From assembly GCA_018433265.1 (NCBI GenBank), contig JAHDRO010000226.1, positions 1-7,238 of the forward strand: a stretch of DNA of 7,238 nt, in the 5' to 3' direction. The stretch comes from Bacteroidales bacterium (GTDB lineage Bacteria; Bacteroidota; Bacteroidia; Bacteroidales; UBA932). Positions 1 to 5,219 of this stretch are shown here, piece by piece. Position 1 is the first letter of the stretch, and the number at the start of each line of letters is the position of its first letter. The notes below the pieces were generated by a model. That model was given only the letters and a program-made list of their open reading frames with translations. It was not told where the DNA came from and did not search any database. The position numbers and the translations under genes are program-made.

Positions 1-213
1 CACTATGCGAAAAACATAATCAAACCAACAGATTACGAAGTTGCCAGCAATCTGGATTTCATCCTTCAGGGGAGAAAGCTTAACGAAATATCCAGGGACG
101 AACTTCAAAAAACCATGAAGATTCTCCGCACTGAATGTAACGCCACCTTCCGCCAAATCTCCTCCGTTACTCACGAAAGCTACTACGATGTGGTGAGGAT
201 GGTGAAAGGATGA
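1..213 (+). CDS. C-terminal fragment of a probable transposase-like protein (5' end outside window)
   Basis: An open frame runs from the first base to a TGA at 211-213 and gives 70 residues of a protein whose start lies upstream. The C-terminal 25 residues (C-N-A-T-F-R-Q-I-S-S-V-T... ending V-V-R-M-V-K-G) have the look of a helix-turn-helix. The phrase 'xTxRQIxxVT' recalls the C-terminal HTH of REP-associated Y1 (IS200-like) transposases found in Bacteroidota. The preceding part (residues about 5-40) is charged and helical and carries no catalytic motif that I can name. The Y1 catalytic core would lie outside the window, so the family call is an inference from a short tail. It could equally be another HTH-ending DNA-binding protein. 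It points the same way as the genes that follow, but 158 bp containing two promoters separate them, so co-transcription is unlikely. Confidence 0.5.
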   Translation, partial: HYAKNIIKPTDYEVASNLDFILQGRKLNEISRDELQKTMKILRTECNATFRQISSVTHESYYDVVRMVKG

Positions 214-250
214 CGACCGGAAAAGGTCAAATTTTATTTTCTAAATTAAA

Positions 251-282
251 TTTGGTTTATATCATAAACATATTTATCTTTG
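251..282 (+). promoter_or_regulatory. Upstream copy of a tandem Bacteroides-type promoter
   Basis: TTTG at 251-254 and TATCTTTG at 275-282, separated by 20 nt, fit the Bacteroidota -33/-7 consensus (TTTG ... TAnnTTTG) exactly. Transcription would begin near 288-290, inside the left arm of the hairpin at 284-311. It is the first of two near-copies; the second lies 72 bp downstream. Confidence 0.65.
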
Positions 283-283
283 C

Positions 284-311
284 AAAGTGCATTTAAAATC
301 AGTTGCACTTT
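284..311. repeat. 8-bp inverted repeat with T-run, between the two promoters
   Basis: AAAGTGCA (284-291) and TGCACTTT (304-311) are perfect complements around a 12-nt loop, and the right arm runs into a T-rich stretch (309-314). On the plus strand this resembles a weak intrinsic terminator placed at the very start of a transcript from the upstream promoter. It could instead be a palindromic operator for the downstream regulator, or the end of the upstream gene's transcript. The sequence alone does not decide between these. Confidence 0.45.
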
Positions 312-322
312 TTTAATAATTA

Positions 323-354
323 TTTGGTTTACAATATAAACTTATTTATCTTTA
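323..354 (+). promoter_or_regulatory. Downstream copy of the tandem promoter, driving the membrane protein/regulator pair
   Basis: TTTG at 323-326 and TATCTTTA at 347-354 are separated by 20 nt, the same spacing as the upstream copy. The surrounding bases are also alike (TTTGGTTTA, then ATAAAC, then TTATTTATCTTT). The expected start point near 361 leaves only about 10 nt before the ATG at 372. It also excludes the earlier in-frame ATG at 357 as the main start. Confidence 0.7.
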
Positions 355-371
355 CAATGACAATTAAAACG

Positions 372-978
372 ATGGAAGAAAAAAACTTAACTCAGAAAGA
401 GAGTCTCGAACTTATCACAAAGATGATCAGGGAGACTCGCAGCAATCTTGAACACAACGGTGGCAGAATTTATCTGTTGTGGGGATATCTGTGTCTTGTG
501 GTTTCAGTTGTGATTTATTTCTTGTTGGCGAAAACAGGTGACTACAGGGTGCAGTGGCTGTGGTTTGCGATACCCTCTTATCGGTTATCCTGCAATGATC
601 TATTTGATCAAAAAACGCGAAAAGAGAGCTGTTACATTTATTGGTCGGGTTATCGGCAACATTTGGATAACCATCGGCATTGCTGCTGGGCTGCTGTCTC
701 TATATATGTTGGTGGATTACAAGGCTTTCCCAATTCTGTTTGTAATAGCCATGTTGATAAGTGTGGGGGTGGCTATCAGCGGCCAGGTGATTAAGTTTAC
801 GCTGTTGATGGTTGCGGGATTCCTGGGAATTCTGCTGAGTTTTCTGCTTCTGTTGGTTCCTGGTCTTGAGCAGATTCTTGTTTATGCTGCATTTCCAGTT
901 ATAATGCTCATTATTCCTGGGCACATTTTGAATGCTGCAGGTCGAAAGATCAAAATTGAAAGTAATAAAATTGAGTAA
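372..978 (+). pseudogene. Multi-pass membrane protein, frameshifted near 573-575
   Basis: The reading frame from ATG 372 encodes a cytoplasmic-looking N-terminus (MEEKNLTQKESLELITKMI...) followed by TM segments. It then leaves frame in the CCC at 573-575. Dropping one C restores ...W-F-A-I-P-L-I-G-Y-P-A-M-I-Y-L-I... and an uninterrupted protein of about 201 residues to the TAA at 976-978. The repaired protein has roughly five or six hydrophobic segments and a short basic tail. It resembles an uncharacterised Bacteroidota membrane family that is commonly found beside a small winged-helix regulator; no enzymatic motif is seen. The stop is 26 bp before the regulator's start, which suggests an operon. 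The change is a single extra base in a three-C run. It may be a recent mutation, a phase-variable tract of minimal length, or a sequencing error. Both halves read well apart from this one base, so decay is recent if it is real. Confidence 0.75.
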
Positions 979-1004
979 GATTATGTTTAAAAAGGGGAAA
1001 AGTT

Positions 1005-1283
1005 ATGTTTAAAGATCTTGACCCCCTACTACACTCGCAGCTGAGGCTAGCGGTTGTCTCACTGCTTGTTTCGCTGGAGGAAGCTGATTTTGTTTTTCTG
1101 CGTGAGAAGACCTCTTCCACTGCAGGGAACCTTAGCGTTCAGCTTGATAAACTCAGCGAGGCGGGATATATTGAAATCCAAAAGGGGTACAGCGGTAGGA
1201 GGCCTCGCACCACTTGCCGAATAACTGAGACCGGGCGTCAGGCATTTGAAGATTATGTGGAAGCGCTCAAGAGCTACTTCTGA
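1005..1283 (+). CDS. Small winged-helix transcriptional regulator (PF13601-type)
   Basis: This 92-residue protein is almost entirely one winged-helix domain. Helices at about 8-22 and 26-36 lead to a probable recognition helix around 38-53 (S-T-A-G-N-L-S-V-Q-L-D-K-L). A basic wing follows at about 57-72 (I-Q-K-G-Y-S-G-R-R-P-R-T-T), then a final helix (T-E-T-G-R-Q-A-F-E-D-Y-V-E-A-L). The pattern A-D-F-x-x-L-R-E-K-T with T-A-G-N-L-S-V-Q is typical of the small MarR/PadR-like 'winged helix DNA-binding' family that consists of a DNA-binding domain alone. A purine-rich AAAAAGGGGAAAAG precedes the ATG. It probably controls its own operon with the upstream membrane protein. The 8-bp palindrome at 284-311 is a candidate operator, but this is inference. 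The last two sense codons and the TGA lie inside the left arm of the large palindrome that starts at 1275, so the native C-terminus could have been slightly different. Confidence 0.85.
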   Translation: MFKDLDPLLHSQLRLAVVSLLVSLEEADFVFLREKTSSTAGNLSVQLDKLSEAGYIEIQKGYSGRRPRTTCRITETGRQAFEDYVEALKSYF

Positions 1284-1431
1284 GACCTTGCCACAGTTTT
1301 CGGCAAGTTAGTGAAATTCAGGGTAATATATAAGGCACTTTTTGAGAGATTTTAAGGTTCTCAAAAAGTGCTCTTAGTAAGAATTTAAATGTTAATCACT
1401 TGCCGAAAACTGTGGCAAGGTCTCAGAAGTA
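1275..1431. repeat. 157-bp palindrome with perfect 34-bp arms (MITE-like or IS scar)
   Basis: Positions 1275-1308 and 1398-1431 are perfect inverted complements over 34 bp (outer part TACTTCTGAGACCTTGCC). A second pair, GCACTTTTTGAGA at 1335-1347 and its complement at 1359-1371, is also perfect and shares the same centre at 1353. The 26-bp stretches between the two pairs match only partly. The whole is therefore one large palindrome, degraded in places, with an 11-nt loop. It contains no gene. The outer sequence GAGACC...GGTCTC is reminiscent of insertion-sequence ends, but no target duplication is visible (flanks GAGC and TGCA). It overlaps the regulator's final codons. As RNA it would form a strong hairpin separating the regulator from the flavoprotein gene downstream, although no U-run follows. 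MITE, IS scar and terminator/attenuator all remain possible. Confidence 0.8.
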
Positions 1432-1441
1432 TGCAAATAAT

Positions 1442-1475
1442 TTTGATCTTTTATAACTTATAAATGCGTACATTG
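1442..1475 (+). promoter_or_regulatory. Weak candidate promoter for the flavoprotein gene
   Basis: TTTG (1442-1445) and TACATTGC (from 1469) resemble the Bacteroidota elements, but the spacing is 23 nt and the -7 box is imperfect. Its position, with the box ending about 14 nt before the ATG at 1490 and just after the palindrome, is the main support. Confidence 0.3.
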
Positions 1476-1489
1476 CAAACAAAAATTCA

Positions 1490-2563
1490 ATGAGAAAATT
1501 TTCTATTGGGAATCTAATTCTTTCTGTTCCAATTGTTCAAGGTGGTATGGGTGTGGGGATTTCTTTGTCCGGGTTGGCAGCAGCTGTTGCTAATGAGGGC
1601 GGTGTAGGTGTAATTTCATGTGCAGGAATAGGACTGCTGTATAAGCAATCTTCCAAAAATTATAATGAAGCGTCAATAATAGGGTTAAAAGAGGAGTTAA
1701 GAAAAGCAAAGGAGTTGACAAAAGGTGTAATAGGAGTAAATATTATGGTTGCACTCAGCAATTTTGCCGACATGGTTAGAACATCAATTTCTAACAAAGC
1801 CGATATCATTTTTGCCGGAGCAGGATTACCTTTGGATTTACCGTCTTACCTTCAAAAAGATAGTATTACAAAACTGGTACCTATAATTTCATCTACAAGG
1901 GCTGCTCTTATCATTTGCGAAAAATGGATCAAGAATTACAACTATGTTCCAGATGCGATTGTTCTGGAAGGTCCTAAAGCCGGAGGGCATCTCGGTTTCA
2001 AAGAAGCACAGATATCTGACAATAACTATTCATTAGAGGAGCTTTTGCCGGATTTGGTTAAAAACGTCAAAATTATTGAGGAACAGAATAACTGTAAGAT
2101 TCCAATAATTGCGGGAGGTGGAATTTACAATGGAGATGAGATGAAAAAGATTCTTGACATGGGAGCTTCTGCTGTTCAGCTTGGAACAAAATTCGTGACA
2201 ACTTTGGAGTGCGATGCCTCTCTGGCCTTTAAAGAGACTTATATCAATGCTAAAGAATCTGATATTGAAATTATTAAAAGTCCGGTTGGTATGCCTGGGA
2301 GAGCAATTTTAAGTAAATTTATTGAGAGAGTGAAAGAGGGAACTGAAAGACCAAAAAAATGTGCTTTCCACTGCATTCGTACTTGCGATTACACAAAAAG
2401 CCCTTATTGTATAATTATAGCACTATATAATGCCTTTAAGGGGAATTTCAACAAGGGCTATGCTTTTTGCGGCAGCAATGCCTATAAAGCAGAAAAAATT
2501 ATTAGTGTAAAAGAGACAATCAAAACTTTAATGGCAGAGATGAAGTTGTCTAACTCAGTTTAG
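1490..2563 (+). CDS. Nitronate monooxygenase / FabK-like FMN-dependent oxidoreductase
   Basis: This intact 357-residue TIM-barrel flavoprotein belongs to the 2-nitropropane dioxygenase (NMO) family, whose members oxidise nitronates with FMN; FabK enoyl-ACP reductases are close relatives. Visible family marks are P-I-V-Q-G-G-M-G-V-G-I-S (14-25), the N-terminal flavin-site loop, and G-P-K-A-G-G-H-L-G (161-169), in which H167 aligns with the conserved active-site His. A-G-G-G-I (208-212) and G-A-S-A-V-Q-L-G-T (225-233) are the phosphate-binding elements of FMN. The C-terminal tail carries a cysteine cluster, C291-x3-C295-x3-C299-x7-C307, plus C327. I recall such a tail from clostridial and Bacteroidota members, and its role is not known to me. 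The length is normal for the long form. The substrate cannot be set from sequence: nitroalkane detoxification or an enoyl reductase role are both possible. It stands alone, with the palindrome upstream and decayed minus-strand genes downstream, and it looks AT-richer than the regulator gene before it. Confidence 0.85.
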   Translation: MRKFSIGNLILSVPIVQGGMGVGISLSGLAAAVANEGGVGVISCAGIGLLYKQSSKNYNEASIIGLKEELRKAKELTKGVIGVNIMVALSNFADMVRTSISNKADIIFAGAGLPLDLPSYLQKDSITKLVPIISSTRAALIICEKWIKNYNYVPDAIVLEGPKAGGHLGFKEAQISDNNYSLEELLPDLVKNVKIIEEQNNCKIPIIAGGGIYNGDEMKKILDMGASAVQLGTKFVTTLECDASLAFKETYINAKESDIEIIKSPVGMPGRAILSKFIERVKEGTERPKKCAFHCIRTCDYTKSPYCIIIALYNAFKGNFNKGYAFCGSNAYKAEKIISVKETIKTLMAEMKLSNSV

Positions 2564-2582
2564 TAGTCAGGGTTTTTCGATT

Positions 2583-2762
2583 TTATTCAACCTTCTTAAG
2601 GATATCATTCAATATGTTAATCTGCTCTTTATGAATCTCATAAAGCACCTGCTGTTGATTAATGATTAAATGGTCCAGTTTTCATGCAGGATCCTGATTT
2701 CTAACTCAGAATAACAGCAACAAGTAAGAAATTAATGAAATAAGCAGTACTGTTGAATGCAT
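2583..2762 (-). pseudogene. Possible remnant of a small TM plus coiled-coil protein with two in-frame TGAs
   Basis: Read on the minus strand from ATG 2762 to TAA 2583-2585, one frame gives a hydrophobic segment (residues about 4-18, V-L-L-I-S-L-I-S-Y-L-L-L-L-F), a TGA, V-R-N-Q-D-P-A, a second TGA, then a coiled-coil-like tail (L-D-H-L-I-I-N-Q-Q-Q-V-L-Y-E-I-H-K-E...) ending K-K-V-E. Changing each TGA to TGG (Trp) would give a 59-residue single-TM protein. The ATG lies 5 nt after the stop of the GNAT remnant, which suggests a former operon. A neighbouring frame over the TM part is also hydrophobic, so the true frame is uncertain. I do not recognise the family. Confidence 0.35.
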
Positions 2763-2767
2763 ATTTT

Positions 2768-3228
2768 CTATTGTTTAGGCTTGAAAGATGTAAATGAACC
2801 GATTGATTTTCTGAGCAATAGTTCTGAATAGCCTTCAATTACAAAGTCTTTGATCTCTCCAATAAGTTCGAATCCAAGACTAAAGTATAATTTTTGAGCA
2901 CCTTTATTGAAAGAGTATTCGCAGAAGAAAAAGTTAGGAGAAACGGAGAAGATCCTTTTTTCGCAGAATTCAATTGCTTTATGTCCATAACCTTTTCACC
3001 TCGCTTCGGGAGCAATGCATACTGACTGCAGATAACCACAGAATGTCCCTGTCATCTGTAAAACAATTACACCTGCGACATTCCTTCTTTCTTTGATTGT
3101 ATAGACCTCTTTCCCGTCTCCCCTAAGTGAATTAAGGCATGCCTGATGATCTCTCTTAAGAGTAATCCAAGGTTCGGTGTTGCACATTATTGCTGCTATT
3201 TCACTGTAATGGCTCTCATCATTTTGTA
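2768..3228 (-). pseudogene. GNAT acetyltransferase remnant: nonsense codon in the acetyl-CoA loop, 5' end cut by an IS
   Basis: The minus strand from 3228 to the TAG at 2768-2770 reads as a GNAT N-acetyltransferase. Its parts are an N-terminal region with S-E-I-A-A-I-M-C-N-T-E-P-W-I-T-L, a central strand V-A-G-V-I-V-L-Q-M-T-G-T-F-C-G-Y-L-Q-S-V-C-I-A, and the acetyl-CoA motif A-P-E-A-R-(TGA)-K-G-Y-G-H. The rest follows in the same frame: F-N-K-G-A-Q-K-L-Y-F-S-L-G-F-E and L-L-L-R-K. The single TGA (2996-2998) falls where the R-G-x-G-x-G loop needs Gly, and one base (GGA to TGA) explains it. The only in-frame ATG is at 3185-3187. The coding sequence reads on upstream of it to the IS boundary at 3228, so the native start was probably removed by the insertion. 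The gene is therefore damaged in two ways. The substrate is unknown. Confidence 0.8.
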
Positions 3229-3244
3229 ATTTAAGTTTCGCAAG
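3229..3244 (+). repeat. Left terminal inverted repeat of the IS relic
   Basis: ATTTAAGTTTCGCAAG pairs with the complement of 3991-4006 at 15 of 16 positions; the single mismatch is C versus A at the eleventh base. It lies 4 bp beyond the transposase stop codon. Confidence 0.75.
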
Positions 3245-3247
3245 CTC

Positions 3248-3961
3248 TTAACTTGCAGTTTTTAGTTTATAATAGTCTATAAAGTGAGCCAATTCATCCG
3301 ATCTGTTAATCATAACATCGAATATTTCTTGGTCGTCGATGGTAAAAATTTCTGTAATCATTTTGACCATTTCCATGATGATTCCCCAAATTCTGTCCGT
3401 CACGGAAAGCTCCATTGTTTTGCGTTGGGCATCCCTGAATACTCCTCCTATGGACTTCAGAACAGGTGAACCAACTGTCTGCCATCACGTAATCAAAACG
3501 TACCCCTTTCCTTATGGCTCGGGTTATCATCACAATCATCATATGAATCTTACTCTGTTTATACTCAGATATTCTTGCTACTACAGGAGATTCTTCGCCT
3601 CTTTTGTTGACAAAACGGGTGGTAAGGTATTTGGCACTCATACTGTATTTTTTGTTCTTTCTCTCTTCACCAAGGATGGCGAAATCAAGGATAAACTGGC
3701 TTTTACGCCAGTCAAATATCTCATTGTTGGCAAACTTGTACAAAACATCCTTTTCGCAGCCAAAGAAGCTGCTTAGGGAAGATTGCTTGATTATAATGAG
3801 TATTTACTTGTTGCATTTGCTCTCTCGACCAAACAAGGTCTTTTCTGACATTTTATTCCTTTGAGCATTTCCATAATGGTAAAAAGGGCTCTGTTTGAAT
3901 CATTATTTTTAAATAATATGCTGATTTCTGACAAGATCGTGCTATTTTTGAATATTGGCAT
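3248..3961 (-). pseudogene. IS4-family DDE transposase remnant with two internal deletions and two frame breaks
   Basis: Four recognisable pieces follow one another on the minus strand. (1) ATG 3961 begins M-P-I-F-K-N-S-T... and runs through C-Q-K-R-P-C-L-V-E-R-A-N-A-T-S-K-Y-S-L. (2) After a frame change near 3790-3800, it continues K-Q-S-S-L-S-S-F-F-G-C-E-K-D-V-L-Y-K-F-A-N-N-E-I-F-D-W-R-K. (3) It then jumps directly to S-Q-F-I-L-D-F-A-I-L-G-E and on to D-Y-V-M-A-D-S-W-F-T-C-S-E-V. The D of A-D-S-W-F is the second catalytic Asp of the DDE fold. (4) After a second loss with a frame shift at about 3452, the C-terminal 67 residues (I-G-G-V-F-R-D-A-Q-R-K-T... ending Y-Y-K-L-K-T-A-S) run to TAA at 3248-3250. 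The missing blocks should contain the first catalytic Asp (between WRK and SQF) and the catalytic Glu (between SEV and IGG). No active enzyme can be made. The family call comes from remembered IS4-like Bacteroidota transposases. Confidence 0.8.
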
Positions 3962-3980
3962 AGAGCTTATAGTATTTTTA
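3947..3980 (+). promoter_or_regulatory. Candidate outward promoter inside the IS relic
   Basis: TTTG at 3947-3950 and TATTTTTA at 3973-3980 are 22 nt apart. The -7 box differs from TAnnTTTG only at its last base. It points out of the element towards the ATG at 4020 and would start transcription near 3987, giving a leader of about 33 nt. Because the element ends only 13 bp before that start codon, the gene must either use a promoter inside the relic or one that was brought along with it. Confidence 0.4.
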
Positions 3981-3990
3981 GTTTTTTTTA

Positions 3991-4006
3991 CTTGCTAAAC
4001 TTAAAT
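3991..4006 (-). repeat. Right terminal inverted repeat of the IS relic
   Basis: CTTGCTAAACTTAAAT complements the left end (3229-3244) at 15 of 16 positions. It ends 13 bp before the start codon of the next gene. Confidence 0.75.
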
Positions 4007-4019
4007 AAAATATATACGT

Positions 4020-5135
4020 ATGAAAATAGAAAGAATTGAAATCAGGCATACAAAGATGGATCTAGTAACTCCTTTTACTACATCAATGGGGACTGAGTAT
4101 GATGAAGAACATATAATGGTGAGGATAGATGCTGAAGGTATAACAGGCTGGGGTGAAAGTGTTGCAGAGGGCACTCCTTTCTACTCATATGAAACAGTAT
4201 CAACTGCCTGGCACATAATGCGTGATTTTTTAATACCTGCTCTTTTGGGTAAAAATGTGGCAAATGTTGGGGAAGCAATAGGCCTTTATGAGTTTGCAAG
4301 AGTAAGAGGACATATGATGGCAAAAGCAGGAATAGAGGCAGCTCTTTGGGATGTTATGGCTAAAAGTAAAAATATATCTCTTTCAAAAATGCTTGGGGGA
4401 GTAAGGGATAAAATTGATGTTGGGGTCAGTATTGGTATTAAATCTTCTGAAGAGGAACTTATAAAAGACATTGAGGGATATCTTGCAGAAGGATATAAGA
4501 GAATAAAAATTAAAATTGCTCCAGGATATGATCTTTCTATGGTACAGGCTGTTAGAAGAGAGTTCCCGGATATTATGCTGCAAGTAGATGCAAATTCCGC
4601 ATATTCTTTGGAAGATATTGATCTTTTTAAAAAAATGGATGAATACAACCTGACACTTATTGAACAACCTCTTGGTTATGAAGACATTTACGACCATTCA
4701 AAACTTCAGCGTGCCATAAAAACTCCAATTTGTCTTGATGAAAGTATTCACTCTCTTGATGATGCAAGAGCTGCTGTAGAGTTGAAAAGTTGCAAGATTA
4801 TTAATATAAAACCCGGCAGGGTAGGTGGCTTTACAGAATCGAAATTGATTCATGATTTTTGTATGAGTAATGGGATTCCTGTATGGCATGGCGGTATGCT
4901 CGAATCAGGGATTGGCAGGGCGGGTAACGTTGCTTTGGCCTCTTTACCTGGATTTACTTTGCCAGGTGACATTTCTGCAAGTAAAAAATATTATAAAGAA
5001 GATATTGTCAATCCTCCATTTGTTGTAAATCAAGATGGTACAATGGAAGTTCCAAAAGGACCAGGAATCGGAGTTGAGATCAATCTGAAAAATCTTGACA
5101 ATGTTACTGTGCGCAAAGAGGTATTTAATGCTTAA
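4020..5135 (+). CDS. menC: Enolase-superfamily enzyme, o-succinylbenzoate synthase / N-acylamino acid racemase type
   Basis: This intact 371-residue protein has an N-terminal capping domain (about 1-125) and a (beta/alpha)7-beta barrel. The muconate-lactonizing subgroup residues are all present. K163-x-K165 lies in R-I-K-I-K-I-A-P-G-Y-D, and the metal ligands are D190 (V-D-A-N-S-A-Y), E215 (I-E-Q-P-L) and D240 (L-D-E-S-I). The opposite acid/base Lys is K264 (I-K-P-G-R-V-G-G). The barrel end G-G-M-L-E-S-G-I-G-R-A-G-N-V-A-L-A-S-L-P followed by L-P-G-D marks the OSBS/NSAR subfamily. Members make o-succinylbenzoate for menaquinone, racemise N-succinylamino acids, or do both. The symbol follows the family name. 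No other menaquinone gene is nearby, so the racemase role is equally possible. The ATG at 4020 follows the end of the IS relic by 13 bp, and no Shine-Dalgarno sequence is seen. The next gene starts 84 bp downstream behind its own promoter-like sequence. Confidence 0.85.
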   Translation: MKIERIEIRHTKMDLVTPFTTSMGTEYDEEHIMVRIDAEGITGWGESVAEGTPFYSYETVSTAWHIMRDFLIPALLGKNVANVGEAIGLYEFARVRGHMMAKAGIEAALWDVMAKSKNISLSKMLGGVRDKIDVGVSIGIKSSEEELIKDIEGYLAEGYKRIKIKIAPGYDLSMVQAVRREFPDIMLQVDANSAYSLEDIDLFKKMDEYNLTLIEQPLGYEDIYDHSKLQRAIKTPICLDESIHSLDDARAAVELKSCKIINIKPGRVGGFTESKLIHDFCMSNGIPVWHGGMLESGIGRAGNVALASLPGFTLPGDISASKKYYKEDIVNPPFVVNQDGTMEVPKGPGIGVEINLKNLDNVTVRKEVFNA

Positions 5136-5155
5136 ACTTTTTCCAATATAGCTGA

Positions 5156-5188
5156 TTTGATGAGCTATTGTATTTTGATGTATATTTG
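5156..5188 (+). promoter_or_regulatory. Bacteroides-type promoter of the single-TM protein gene
   Basis: TTTG (5156-5159) and TATATTTG (5181-5188) are separated by 21 nt and match the TTTG/TAnnTTTG consensus fully. The predicted start near 5195 gives a leader of about 25 nt to the ATG at 5220. Confidence 0.6.
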
Positions 5189-5219
5189 AATTTATTATTC
5201 GAATATTCATTTTACTATT

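Larger units (their letters stand above)
3229..4006 (-). mobile_element. Internally deleted IS4-like insertion sequence relic
   Basis: The 778-bp element is bounded by 16-bp inverted repeats matching at 15 positions (ATTTAAGTTTCGCAAG at 3229-3244; complement of CTTGCTAAACTTAAAT at 3991-4006). It contains a minus-strand transposase whose reading begins at 3961 and ends at 3248, both just inside the repeats. That is about half the length expected for an IS of this kind, because the transposase has lost two blocks. No clear target-site duplication is visible; TAA next to each end is the best candidate and is weak. The element sits between two genes that point away from each other, GNAT on the left and the enolase-superfamily enzyme on the right, and has destroyed the start region of the former. 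It could not move without a helper transposase. Confidence 0.8.

Noticed and set aside
215..228. GACC...GGTC hairpin after the first gene as a terminator
   Set aside because: The stem is only 4 bp and the following sequence has no proper T-run.
357..371. Upstream in-frame ATG at 357 as start of the membrane protein
   Set aside because: It lies upstream of the start point expected from the promoter at 323-354; ATG 372 fits the family's acidic N-terminus better.
981..1013. Direct repeat TTATGTTTAAA at 981-991 and 1003-1013 with a second possible start
   Set aside because: The ATG at 983 is out of frame with the regulator, and the repeat is short enough to be chance around the ribosome-binding region.
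2839..3039. Minus-strand open frame of 66 codons overlapping the GNAT remnant
   Set aside because: It is in another frame than the GNAT sequence, which reads clearly through the same bases, and has no family resemblance.
2583..3187. Reading TGA as a sense codon (Gly or Trp) in the minus-strand genes
   Set aside because: TGA is used as a normal stop at 211-213 and 1281-1283, none occurs inside the intact genes, and the two genes would need different amino acids.
3339..3864. Plus-strand open frames across the IS relic
   Set aside because: They are antisense to the recognisable transposase pieces and show no protein-like motif.
5197..5204. ATTCGAAT palindrome before the single-TM gene as an operator
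   Set aside because: An 8-bp AT-rich palindrome is expected by chance, and no regulator in the window is tied to it.
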